From: Nautilus pompilius
Lineage: Eukaryota; Mollusca; Cephalopoda; Nautilida; Nautilidae
Assembly (NCBI GenBank): GCA_018389105.1
Contig: JACATO010001555.1
Span: forward strand, 186,001-250,000
DNA length: 64,000 nt
Direction: 5' to 3'
Below the pieces are notes generated by a model. That model searched no databases. It was not told the origin of the DNA and saw nothing but the letters and a program-made list of their open reading frames with translations. Below, piece after piece: positions 33,601-44,786 of the stretch (the stretch's first letter is position 1; every line of letters begins with the position of its first letter). The position numbers were made by a program, and so were the translations under genes.

Positions 33601-36600
33601 AAAAAATTGTAATTTACTATTTGTAAATGAAACTAGGAAAGTAGCAAATAGTTAACGGAAAGGGTTGCTAGTATCTGTCATTGAAAACGTGACAGCTATA
33701 ATTTTGGCTTATGCTCGGTATACACATCTCTTGGTTGGAACTTAATTTGTGCTCAAAAGCTCTGTGGCATCTACAAAGGGTGTCTGGTTGAGGGTTTTCC
33801 CTTGTGCAATGTTAGTAATTGAAGAGGTGGGATTTTTTTTCCCCTCTAATCTTAGACATGCTTCCTGTTGATGTATGGATTTCCACCCAGTAGGGTTCAT
33901 CTTTTGCTGTAGGGTCAGTTACCTTAAAACCAGAGTGCCTCGCGGTGAATCGGTCGTGCATGCAAGGGAAAACACTCCCTATAAAGAAACAGGGTTAACC
34001 CTTTTTTGTCACTTATGTAGCCAAAATGTTTTTGTAAGATAGCATTCTAGAGTACACTATTAACGAATTTTTAAAAAAAGAAATGGTTTATATTATATAA
34101 GCAAATGATGGTTTTGCAGTACTGTCTATCTGCACACGTAATGTCCCTTAAAATGTTTTAGCCATTTTTTTTTTATTACAGACTAGAAAAATGTATTCTC
34201 AGAGCTTTTATTTAATTTAAGTTAAAACCAAGCCTTACAAAAATTCTGTTTCCTATCCAGGCTACTCTTGAGGGAGAGATTTTAAATCTACCTAATAGAA
34301 CTTTTTCCACCAAGCAAACTTGTAAAATCTAGATGCATCTTAGATGAGTGTTGACTTTCTGCCTGTCTGTTTATGCACCTGTGGACTACTTTATTAGTGT
34401 CAGGCTTCAGTTCTAAAACTTACCGAAAAACTCTGTAAGCACTAACATCCACACTCATGATGAAAAGTAGTATGTTGTATGTACACCATTGGTGCCATAC
34501 CAAAAGCGTATGCAAGATCACCGTTTGTGATTTAAACATCACAAATGGCCACTACAAGGATTTTATTACAAAAGCATGATTGATTCCTGGTGCAACACAG
34601 CTGCTGCTTTTCAGAGTTTAACAACATGAATTTTGTGGGTGTAATTGAAATTCTAACTTGATACAGCAGAATGGCATTGAATTCATTACTTTAAAACTTG
34701 AGTGGTGGAACTCTCAACCTTGGTTTGGCTTACGCTAAGGTTGCTGTAGGCTGATGTATTAAGTAGATGTTAAAGTTTATTAAACTTAATTTCTTTAAAA
34801 TCTAACTGCTTCAAAATGCCAATAAAGTAAGGCTTATCTCCATACTTAATTGAAAAGTCTAATTACAAAGTGAGATTCATTCTCATCAATTATATAAAAT
34901 CACTATGCTATCTATATATTCCTAAAAAGAAGAAAAACATAACTGTCTCCTCACACTGGGGATCTTACGACTAATTGTTTTTTTCTCGGAGAGTCGCCAT
35001 TTAAACAGACATGTGCTATCCATTTACATAGGACAACATCGATTTGGGGTATTATTGCATTACATTGTGTCTAAAAAAACTGCGTATTTATCAAACTTAT
35101 CTCTGAAGAGGCTGCCCTAGTTTTCTTGGACTGAAATAACAATCTTTGCTCTTTCTGATGTCTAAGAGTGACCCCCCTTTTTTTTTAGAATGCCAAATGG
35201 TGGCTTTGCCTTATTAAAGTTCTCCAATGCGCATCCAAATGTGATTGACTATGTATCATTAGTATTTTACTGTTACCCTTGACACGCCCAAATGCTATAA
35301 AGAAACAATTGTTATCCGAAAGTTCCTGTGGTTTTGATACAAATTTTCAAGTTTTTTGGATTAGTGGAAACTCAGTGTTTCGTCATTATTGTGAATTTAT
35401 CCTTAACTCGTTTCAGAAGAGAGAAAATCAGAAGTATCATAAAATGACAAGATTAGTCTTTCTTATGACATCATGGTTGCTTATGTTAACAGCTGTCATC
35501 CTTCTGTTAGTTTTACTGGCACTACCTCATATACAATCTCCAGCTTATTTTTTGTTCTGTTTTAATAATGAGAAGGTTTAAAGGGTGAATCAGTATGAAA
35601 CTCAAACCATTACACAGCAATTATGGCTATTTTTTGTAGTATAGGGAGCCCAGGGATGTAGATATCTTGAGAGTCTAAAGATTAGTTGAATATGTAATCT
35701 GTGTTAAAAGGAAAGAAGAAAGTTTGTTTTGGGTGACTTATACTAGCCGCATGTGTGCGCGCACGCACACACACACTAAGAATTGTAAGTAATTAAAAAA
35801 GATAAGTAAGAAATGATTTTGATTAGGAAAGATGATTACTAATGTCTAAGTAATATATTATATGTTGCCTACCTTAGAATGCTTTTTATAAACTAGGTAA
35901 TGGGAGCAGAAAGCATACATTAATTTGTTAAAATGAGCATATGCTTACATTATGGTAATAGCGGGTTTAAGTAAATTTTAAGGATATCTTTCCCCTCAAG
36001 CCCAGATCATGGCGTAATGCAGCATGCCTGCTGTAGGGTTTTGAATAAATATTGGCTGTAGCACATTACCCACATGCAGAATTTACTACTAGAGCCAGCT
36101 ACCGACATCTCCATACCTTGGAGACCCAGCTCATGACAGGATTTCACACACGCAGTTTACAACTGCATCATGATGCTTCATAATAAAGCAGTACCTGTAA
36201 TTCTTTAATTTCTAAATGTAAAACCTTTACATCTGAGATAAAAACCAGTTTGATTTGTAGCCTTTCCCATTGTAGTGTTCATTGTAAAGTCTGTAATTTT
36301 GTATAATAAGTATTATCATCAGTGATGCGAAAACTTAATTATACCACAGGTAGTAAGGCAGAATTGCACTGCTTTGATAGGATGCCAGCAAAAAAGTAGT
36401 GAATATAATGTTGCTAGAATTGGGAAGGGAAAATGACAATTTCAGATACCTCATGAAAATGTGGAGGCCATGTTTTACATACCTATCTTCTACATGTGAA
36501 ATCTTCAAGCATCAGAAGTCTAAAAACTGTTGTTCTAGAGAGCCTAAGTAAATTGGCCAAACTTACAAGAAGAACAATAAGTATTCTAAAAAGTATTTAG

Positions 36601-37140
36601 TGATGGTTTTTTTTTTTTAATATATAAGCTGATTTTACTATTGTACTATTGTATTTATAGAGAAGTACTTGATGACCATTAATACCTTTGTACAGAGAAT
36701 GTTTTCCTTGAAAGTTCTAGAAGTGTATTTTTAAAATGTCCAAAATGCTGTTCATCAGAATAAGAAAAGAAAAAAGCCTTACACAACAGGTAATGGACTG
36801 GATAGTTTTAGTGTCATTAGAGAATGAAGAGGTAATGAAAGAGCCATTTTGTGACTGGGAAGGAAAGGTCCTACAGCTTGGTTCATGATTTGACAAACAG
36901 CCGCTACTATCTGAAGGTGATTGCCATTTTTTTGTCAGTGTATGTGATGGAAATTTAAGAAGATCCATAGATTTATTGTGAGAATTGTGTTGGGACCACA
37001 AGTTTTGACCTAGGTTAGTGGGATAATGAGCGAGTCACGACATTTTTTATGTTCTCCGTTTATTAGAACCTTTATTGAATTTATCTCTAACCGGTCTCGG
37101 TATTTATTTGATATTTTCAACAAATTTTATATTTAAACCC
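30621..37140. other. 6.5 kb of AT-rich sequence without recognised genes
   Basis: Only short, homology-free ORFs on either strand and scattered homopolymers. A CG/CA alternating run lies at 35755-35776. 33760-33980 is locally GC-richer and may be an old repeat. Confidence 0.5.
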
Positions 37141-39700
37141 CCCCCTCTCTCTTCGAAAATGTCACACTTGGAATTATCCAACTTGTTCCTGCCTTCGTGT
37201 CGGCGTAAAGTTAATCTGTCGAATGGCCTTTGATCGTCTGGTTCGTACCATGTCCTCTCTCGGTGATGAGAAGGAGAAAAAAAACGAGTGAAGTTATCTC
37301 CCCCTACTCTTCCCTCTTTCTCTCAAATTTGTTGACTGGGTGGTAATCGCCTTTGCTGATCAGAAGATAGAAGAGGCGGGGTCGGTCCCCTATATAACCC
37401 GGCTGCCTTCTCTTCTGCACGGCGGCAGCTTTTATCACCTCTCGTTATTGGAAAGTGCCTTTTTATTTTTTTTCCGGCAGATCCCCTCACCTCGTTCGAA
37501 ATCTGATCTCGGACCTCGCAAAAACCCGGCCCTTTATTTACCGGTCCCCGCGCGAATTGTAGGTAATTAAAACGAATAAATGTCCCTCCCGGTCGTGTTT
37601 GTTTTGCTTTGGTTGGTTGGTGGCATTTAGTTTTGTCTGGCTGCGCCGAGCAGCCCTTATCAACTGGGGCGGGAAGATAAAGTACGTGTTGATGGGGAAA
37701 ATGGCGGCCTCGATATTGGGATCGGTGCTAAGTCGGTTAAGCTGCAACAGCCGCCTACGATGGCGATATCTTACTGCTGTAGTTTTGTTTTTTTTTTTTT
37801 TTTAAACTCCTATTTCCTTTCCCTTGTTTTATTTGTAGGTGTTGTCTTTGATTAAACTACTAGAAGCGGGTCCAGCTCAGATTTTTCATAAAATTTACGG
37901 GATTATTAAGGTTAGTTCTCGGGGATGTAAGCGGCCATGGATCTTCCATTAAGAAGAAGCCTGGTTACACTGGCTGTTTACTTCTCTCACCCCCCCCCAA
38001 CACTGCCAGGCTGTGCGGAAGTAGGCTTTCGTTTTCGCCACTGTTCTCAGAGTTTCGATGAATCTGATGGGAAAGTTGTACTGGTGGACGCTGTAACCTC
38101 CCCCTCTCCGAGCTATAATTTTAGCACCGCGCCATTGATCGCGTTTTCCCACAATTCCATTCTCAGCCCAGTGCTTCCTTTGCGCATCACGTGACGTCTT
38201 ACGGCTAGCGAGCGGAAGGACGAGTTCCCCCCGCAATACGCAGACTAATATCGTTTTTATATTTTAGTAACATATGCATGAGAGAGAGAGCGCAATGTGT
38301 TATCACCGGCGAGGCTAACATGGCGGACCCTCGCCGCTATCGAGGTACACGATAGCATCGGATACGTTCTTGTTTTGCTTGCATTAATTAAAAAAAAAAA
38401 AAAGCGTTTTTTTTTTTCATCTTCTTCTTCTTCTTCTTCTGCTTCGGTTCCCCCCAGAAATGATACATAGATTCACGGGCTGCCTGTGGATGTGTGTAAC
38501 AGGTTTCGGATCTAACAAGATAACTCCCCGCCCAAGATTTTGGGATTTTTTTTTTTTTTTTAATATATAGAAAACTTCGTTGCTGTTTCTCAAAACATCG
38601 GTATCGCGTCAATCTCTGCTTCTAGACTTTGCTAATTAACTTAGCCTCTTCGAATGAAGCAGAGTGAATCACCGGTAGGAAACTTGAGCTTGTTGTTTTT
38701 GTTGTTATTCGCGAGTGCTGGGATGCGGTCCATTGTTGTTGCTGACTGCTAATTACTCTGATGACAGCAACGAGGGCGGGGAAGCCGCTTTTCTCAGAGA
38801 CAAGACGGCATGGGGATGCCCAGCTCTTCGCTGGTCATCGTCACGCCGGTATTTTGTCGTCGGCCAAAAGCTTCATTGTCGTATGTTAGTTGTTATAAAA
38901 TTTTATTTAAAGTTAAAACTGCGCAGTATGAAAAGCGTTAAGATATCGTGTAAAGACACTCAGAATCTGTTCCCAGGTTTGGGGGGGCGGGGATACATGC
39001 TATCTTCGGCCTAGCGGTGCACCATCAGGCCTGGGGACAGATAAATAGTTCGTTCCGAATTTTCGCCTTCGTTTCTTCAGCTGTTTTGGAAAAACTGATG
39101 GCGATGTGGCTTATTCGGCTGTCTGAAGCATCCTAAGCATCGTTACCAAACTTTGCAGAGAGAGAAATGGCGCGTGTGTGTGATGTCTGTTGGCCAGCTT
39201 CCTAAAGCAGGCCGACTGTGGGGAACGGCAAATATTTCCCCCCGTCTAAGATTAGACAAGTGGAAGGGGGAAGGGAAAAAAAAATAATGTGCAAACACTT
39301 AACGATGGAAATACATATACGGAGTTAGCTCAGCTCTCCTTTCATAGGCTGAAGATCGGACTCTGTTCGTCATTATCCCCAATTAGCGTAGACGAGCCAA
39401 AATAGATCCTTGCCAGCAAGAAACCTTAAATAACTAATTAAATATGTGAAACGGGTATTGATTAAAGGGGCAGTCTACATCGAAGATGTAAACGACATGC
39501 AGTTGGTTATCTGACAGATCTTAAACACGCACCGATAGGTGGCGGTGACGTGTACGTGTCTACACGCGCACGCCTACGTTTGGTCTTCCGACAGGCAGCT
39601 GAACCGCCTCAAACATCGAGTATATCAATATCCATGTTTTTTCACTTTGTCTCATATTCTCCAAGCTTTTAGTCAGACATAGTTGTAAGTATAGGTTTTG
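37140..39700. promoter_or_regulatory. CpG-richer, promoter-like zone
   Basis: CpG frequency rises well above the flanks. Two ATGGCGG motifs in YY1-like context occur at 37699 (AAAATGGCGGCC) and 38320 (AACATGGCGGAC), each opening a short frame. This is a candidate start region for one or more transcripts whose bodies I cannot find. Confidence 0.4.
37839..37910 (+). CDS. Orphan candidate exon, 24 codons
   Basis: A pyrimidine tract and TTTGTAG end at 37838, and AAG|GTTAGT follows 37910. Between them is one open frame reading VLSLIKLLEAGP, then AQIFHKIYGIIK. It is amphipathic and looks coding. It could follow the ATG at 37699 (MAASILGS) if a weak donor at 37723 is used. No downstream partner exon was recognised. 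Confidence 0.3.
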
Positions 39701-41430
39701 TTGGCTAAAAACTGGGGGGGGGGACTAAGCACGTGCACAGAAATGTTTTTGATAATATTACCCTAAATGATGAAGTTGCTGAAGAATTCTTGAAAAAAGA
39801 AGGTGGAAATCGAATGCAACTTTTTGGAAGGCATTAAACTTATCTACCATTTTATATAAAATATATCAATGCATAATATTCCCTTATCATTACTATTTAT
39901 ATTGTTGCGTTCGAATTTAGAATTTTGTAAAAGTATTTTCAATTTTAATTAATTTGCAGTCTATACGTAATGAATTTATAAAAGTTCTGGAATGTAAATT
40001 AGGTGTTTACAAAGAATAAACTTTGATATTCCAAACTCTTCGAAATGTTGAACAAGTTTTAAGTCACCCGACTGCTATGTTTTCTCATTCTAGATTAGAA
40101 ATCCGATCATTTAAATTCTAGTATACAACCATGACCATTTAAAGCATCAAGGATTTCTTACTGCGTTTTTGGATGTAAAATGGTCCCAACACTTCACGGA
40201 GTATTCAAGAGTTGGAACGAAAAGGAAATCTGAGCAATAATTCTTCGTTGTTAAAGGGATACACTAAATTTAGCTATTCGGCACTGTTTTTTGTAAACTC
40301 CCTCATGCGTGGCTTTTTGGCGTTGGTACATCATTGATAGTTCTAGTAAGCTTATTCGGTCTGAAAGGACGTTATCTGGGAAAGATGCAGATAAGGAACT
40401 AGTTCGTCTGAGAGATGGTGCTGACTGTTTTCAGTATATCGCAGTTTCAGATTCTGAAAGACAGCGTGTAGATAGATGCCCGACAATCAAATGCTTCTCG
40501 CCGTTTTCAAGACACAGAAGTCCACAAATTTTTAAATCTAAAAGATTATCATCAAATTTCTTTCTCTGAAATTGTTGATATGGCATCAGTTTAATAGAAT
40601 CACGTATAACAAGTAAAATGGCATCTGTCTTGATATGGACTGAAAAGCTCTTGTTGTCTTCTTCCTGTCAGAGCGAAGTACCGAATTCTGATTTTAAATA
40701 TGTTTTGTGAACATTTTGGCAGTGGTTTGGATGAGCTAAAACTGCAACTTCAACTCATTGGTTTAGAAAACCTTCCTCCACTCAAGGATGTATGTAAAAT
40801 TACTGAAGTCATCAGGGGGAGAGAGAAATAAAAGCTCTGATTTCTCAAGGTCATCACAATTGTTCCAGAGCAACCTGAGGCCAAAAACCTAGTCTCGCAG
40901 CACAATGTCCCCACAGAGATTCATCAATCATCTGCTCGTTTTAGCATCATGTCAGAAAATTCGAAAAACTTGTGAATACTTTATTTCCAGCGGGTGGAAC
41001 TAAAACGATTTTACTCTGATGGATACTCCAATATGTGCTTTTTAAACTCATCTTTTTGTCTGTGTTATGCACTTACAGCAATACAAATACCTACGGAAAT
41101 CGCCCGCTCATACTTCCATAACTCATGGTACGGACAGTAAGATTAACAGAATGTAGAACTGGTCGTAATTATGAAGTCTGCCAAATATGATGATAATCGG
41201 AAGTACGGTTTGTGTTGTAGTGGGAAAAATAAGTATAGAGAAGAGAATAACTTGGTTAAAATGCAAATAACACGTAGCAGAATCGCATTTCACGTGTAAC
41301 CCCTCGTAGTACAGTCACGTATTGATACGGTAGACTGTGATTGCTTGTCGGGTAGGCAATCAGAAACTGCAGAAGGGCTGTAAGATTATAGGCAGCGATA
41401 TCAGCGTAGTGTGGTGAATACTATGAGTCA
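39700..41430. other. Intergenic sequence with a weak coding-like remnant
   Basis: 40300-40960 contains frame-broken, coding-like pieces (KDADKELVRLRDGADC; HFGSGLDELKLQLQLIGL). They suggest a decayed transposon protein, but I could not place the family. Confidence 0.3.
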
Positions 41431-41439
41431 CTGGAAGCG

Positions 41440-42345
41440 TATAGAAATCGAGGTATTTTCTAGTGAAGACTACATGCGGCAGAGTGCAGCCAGACTTCCT
41501 GTTTCAAGAGCTGTGTGCATAACCGAGAGGGATGCGGAAAACTGGTACCGTTGACAACAACCCAAACTCTCCAAAAGTGATGTTAATTACTCCTGAATAT
41601 GTTCTCTGCATAACAGACAACAGGACAGCGGAGATCTTGCGAATGATCAGGTTGCAAGTACAGGTGTTAACGTTTCTTAGAGAGACACAGAGAAAGTAGG
41701 ATACACATTAACGCGGAGTGGTCTCAGTGGATGTGTAGCTGACCGAAAACCTTTAGTGAAGAGAGGCAACCAAACATCAAGGCTGAAAAGGCAGCTGAAA
41801 TGAAACAGTAGGATGACCAAACCTGGAAGAAGCTGCACTTTACAGATGAGTTCGAGCTTGAACTGTTCGGCGATAATCAACGGCAGTTTGTTCAAAAGAG
41901 GACGCCGATCGGTGTAACAGTCAGGATACACAACTAAAGTGAATTATGGGGATGGATCAGTACAAGGGCTTGGCAGCAGAGTGTCAAAGATTTGCCTAAA
42001 GCCGACTGCCGACAAGTACAGGTAGGTTTTCATCCATCATGCCATTTTCTCAGGGACAGGGGATTCACCTTCCAACGAGACAACGGCCCCAAACACACAG
42101 CCGATCTGGTGAAAAACCACGTAGGGACAGCCTCGAAGATGTCTTGGCCCCGCACAGAGCCCTGGTATGAACGAGCACCGTTGAGATGATACGGTTACTG
42201 AGGAAGTCAGACCGCAGCCAAACAACAGCTCGGGGGGAATTGTGGGAAATGTTACAGGATACTTGGAACAACATTGCACAGTCATACATCGATAACCTGT
42301 ACGGGAGCGGGAAAACAAGAGTGGGGCCAGGCTCCGTATAAACCA
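41440..42345 (+). mobile_element. Tc1-like transposase remnant
   Basis: Pieces in the right order on the plus strand across frames: SGLSGCVADRKPL-KRGNQTSRL (second helix-turn-helix, with breaks), LFTDE/ELFGDNQRQFV (first Asp block), GFTFQRDNGPKHTADLVKN (second Asp block), and finally ELWEMLQDTWNNIAQSYIDN (C-terminal helix block). Stops and shifts disable it. Confidence 0.75.
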
Positions 42346-43150
42346 AGAGGCTTACCTACCAAATACTAATGCATCGAACAATGTAACCACTTTGTTTTTG
42401 TATAACTTTCTGTAACAATGCATCGCGTGTTTATTTATTAAACATGTCTCTCGGTTGCAATTACTTATTTTAAACTTATTATTTATGCATATCCTGTTCC
42501 GTAGTTATTACCGGTACTGTATATATAATTATATATATATTATGTATATATAAACAAATGTATCGACCTAAAATAAGAAAGTGTGGTAGTGGTTTCTCGA
42601 TGACCACTCGTCCATTGAACCTCGTTGTGGATCTCACCTCATCTGCTCGCGGTGTCCATACTCTACTAACCCAAACAGTGGGCGGCTGAAAACGATAACA
42701 ATTTAACTTCCAGGTGCATTTCAAGTTCTTCAGAAACAGCTTCCTGGCAGCGATGAGAGCGTGTAGAAATCGAATAGTGATCACCTTAAACTATGAAAAG
42801 AAACTATAAGGGGAAAATATCTTTTTGATGTTTTTATTTATGAAATATCTCAAAAACTTTAAAGACCACACAGGCGGATAGGGAATAACTAATTGTGTTT
42901 CGTTTGAAATACACGATGAAGAGCATTAACTGAAAAGTTCTAACCAATAATTAACTTGCATTTACATTTTTATAGGGTAAAGCATTTATTAAGTATTTTT
43001 CAATATTTAATTGTTATTTTTTTTCTTTTTATTTATTAGTGGATAAAGGGTTAATAGATTTTTAAAAAAATAATCTAGGTGTACAGTTAGTGGCGGAGAG
43101 ACAATTACATTTACCTGACTTTGTTAGGTATTACTGAAAATACACACGTT

Positions 43151-43886
43151 ACACCTGTAATGGGCTGAAGTATCGGGTTTTGTTACCTTCGCTCCAAATG
43201 TTTGTTCTAAATTAGAAGTGACGGCAGAAAGCGTAGGGCTGATCTCAGAATCTAACCCCCGACGAAGCTTTAGGCTGAAACTTTCACCCCCCCCTTGCTG
43301 TCCGTTATTTTACATCCCTTTCAAGCGAGTTTGCTTCCTCGTTAACCTACCCCCCCCCCTTCCAGGGCCAAAATACCTGCCTCTACTCCACACCTGTAAT
43401 GGGCTGAAGTATCGGGTTTTGTTACCTTCGCTCCAAATGCTTGTTCTAAATTAGAAGTGACGGCAGAAAGCGTAGGGCTGATCTCAGGATCTAACCCCCG
43501 ACGAAGCTTTAGGCTGAAACTTTCACCCCCCCCCCCAACCTCTGCTGTCCGTCATTTTACATCCCTTTCAAGCGAGTTTGCTTCCTCGTTAACCTACCCC
43601 CCCACCCTTCCAGGGCCAAAATACCTGCCTCTACTCCACACCTGTAATGGGCTGAAGTATCGGGTTTTGTTACCTTCGCTCCAAATGTTTGTTCTAAATT
43701 AGAAGTGACGGCAGAAAGCGTAGGGCTGATCTCAGAATCTAACCCCCGACGAAGCTTTAGGCTGAAACTTTCACCCCCCCCCCTTGCTGTCCGTTATTTT
43801 ACATCCATTTCAAGCGAGTTTGCTTCCTCGTTAACCTACCCCCCCCTTCCAGGGCCAAAATACCTGCCTCTACTCCACACCTGTTT
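43151..43886. repeat. Tandem triplication of a ~240-bp unit
   Basis: Units begin ACACCTGTAATGGGCTGAAG at 43151, 43390 and 43638 and end at 43877. They are 239, 248 and 239 bases long, nearly identical, and differ mainly in C-run length. Each contains a C-rich tract ending CTTCCAG|GG, which resembles a splice acceptor. The last copy runs into the ATG at 43927. Confidence 0.93.
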
Positions 43887-43926
43887 GTCCGGTTGCCGAA
43901 ATATATCTCTAAATGTCGCCGGAATG

Positions 43927-43995
43927 CTGGACTCGTCGGCAGACAGACTTCCCCTCAGAAAAGCCCTCATGGAGCTTTCCGAGGATCCGCAGGTA
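43927..43995 (+). CDS. Candidate first coding exon, 23 codons
   Basis: ATG then LDSSADRLPLRKALMELSED-PQ, ending in CAG|GTAATC, a fair donor in phase 0. The surroundings are CpG-rich. It could be the leader exon of the CNNM-like gene, an upstream ORF, or part of another transcript. I could not find an acceptor that joins it in frame to 44465. Confidence 0.3.
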
Positions 43996-44464
43996 ATCGG
44001 TGTAGGGGGAACCCCGACAGCGGTGTGTGTTGGTGGGGGGGGGGCCTCTAGATATATTTTCTTCTCTCGCCCTGTTGAAACATAAAACTGTAGATTTTAC
44101 CTGCGTACGTAGACAGTGCAATCATAAAGCAAACGAACAAACAAACAGTCCCCACCTCCCCCCCACGCAAATATTACCGGATACATGTATATTTTAAAAT
44201 ATGTTCCGGGCTGTCTGCACCGGTAAAGACCAAAACAAGGGGAGGTAAAAACAGGAGGAGGGGGAGAAAACATTTAACACTGATTTACAACGACAAAAAA
44301 AAAAAACGTTTAATAAAAAATTAATAATTTATGTATATTTGTTTAAACATTAAATATTTAAATTAAAGAAATATAATTAATGTTTGCTTTTGTTTTAAAA
44401 AAAAAATAAATTGTCTGTACCGGGGGGAGGGGAGCCAAGTAATAGTTTACCCCTTGGCGGTAAC

Positions 44465-44612
44465 ATGTCTGCTATAAACTGTACACTTGTTGATCACGAA
44501 AGTGTGATCTGTGACGGTTCGTTGTTTAAACATCCAGAAAAACGGCTCTCTTATGAAGACGAATGGTTTTGGATTTATTTAGGGATTTACGTGACTCTTG
44601 TCTTACTTGCTG
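44465..44612 (+). CDS. CNNM-like exon 1
   Basis: The first ATG of the frame opens [10 protein letters not shown]. The exon continues to [18 protein letters not shown], the first membrane helix. Donor G|GTAAGC, phase 1. The frame is also open upstream to 44411 but has no ATG there. Confidence 0.75.
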
Positions 44613-44752
44613 GTAAGCTGTCGGGTATACTACTCTTTCCTTTGATAGTGGACAAACACTCTAAACTGCACTGAAGTGTAAGTAAGTTAGTTAGCCTCAA
44701 CCTGCATCATCATCATTATTATTATTATATTATTATTATTATTATTTTATTA

Positions 44753-44786
<34 letters not shown>

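Noticed and set aside
37937-38194. 85-codon ORF from the ATG at 37937 in the CpG-rich zone
   Set aside because: No domain, no donor that fits, and matching open frames on the other strand. It is compatible with GC-rich noncoding sequence.
43218-43702. Three near-identical ORFs starting MTAESVGLIS
   Set aside because: They are frames through the 240-bp tandem repeat with variable C runs. No homology and no consistent frame between copies.
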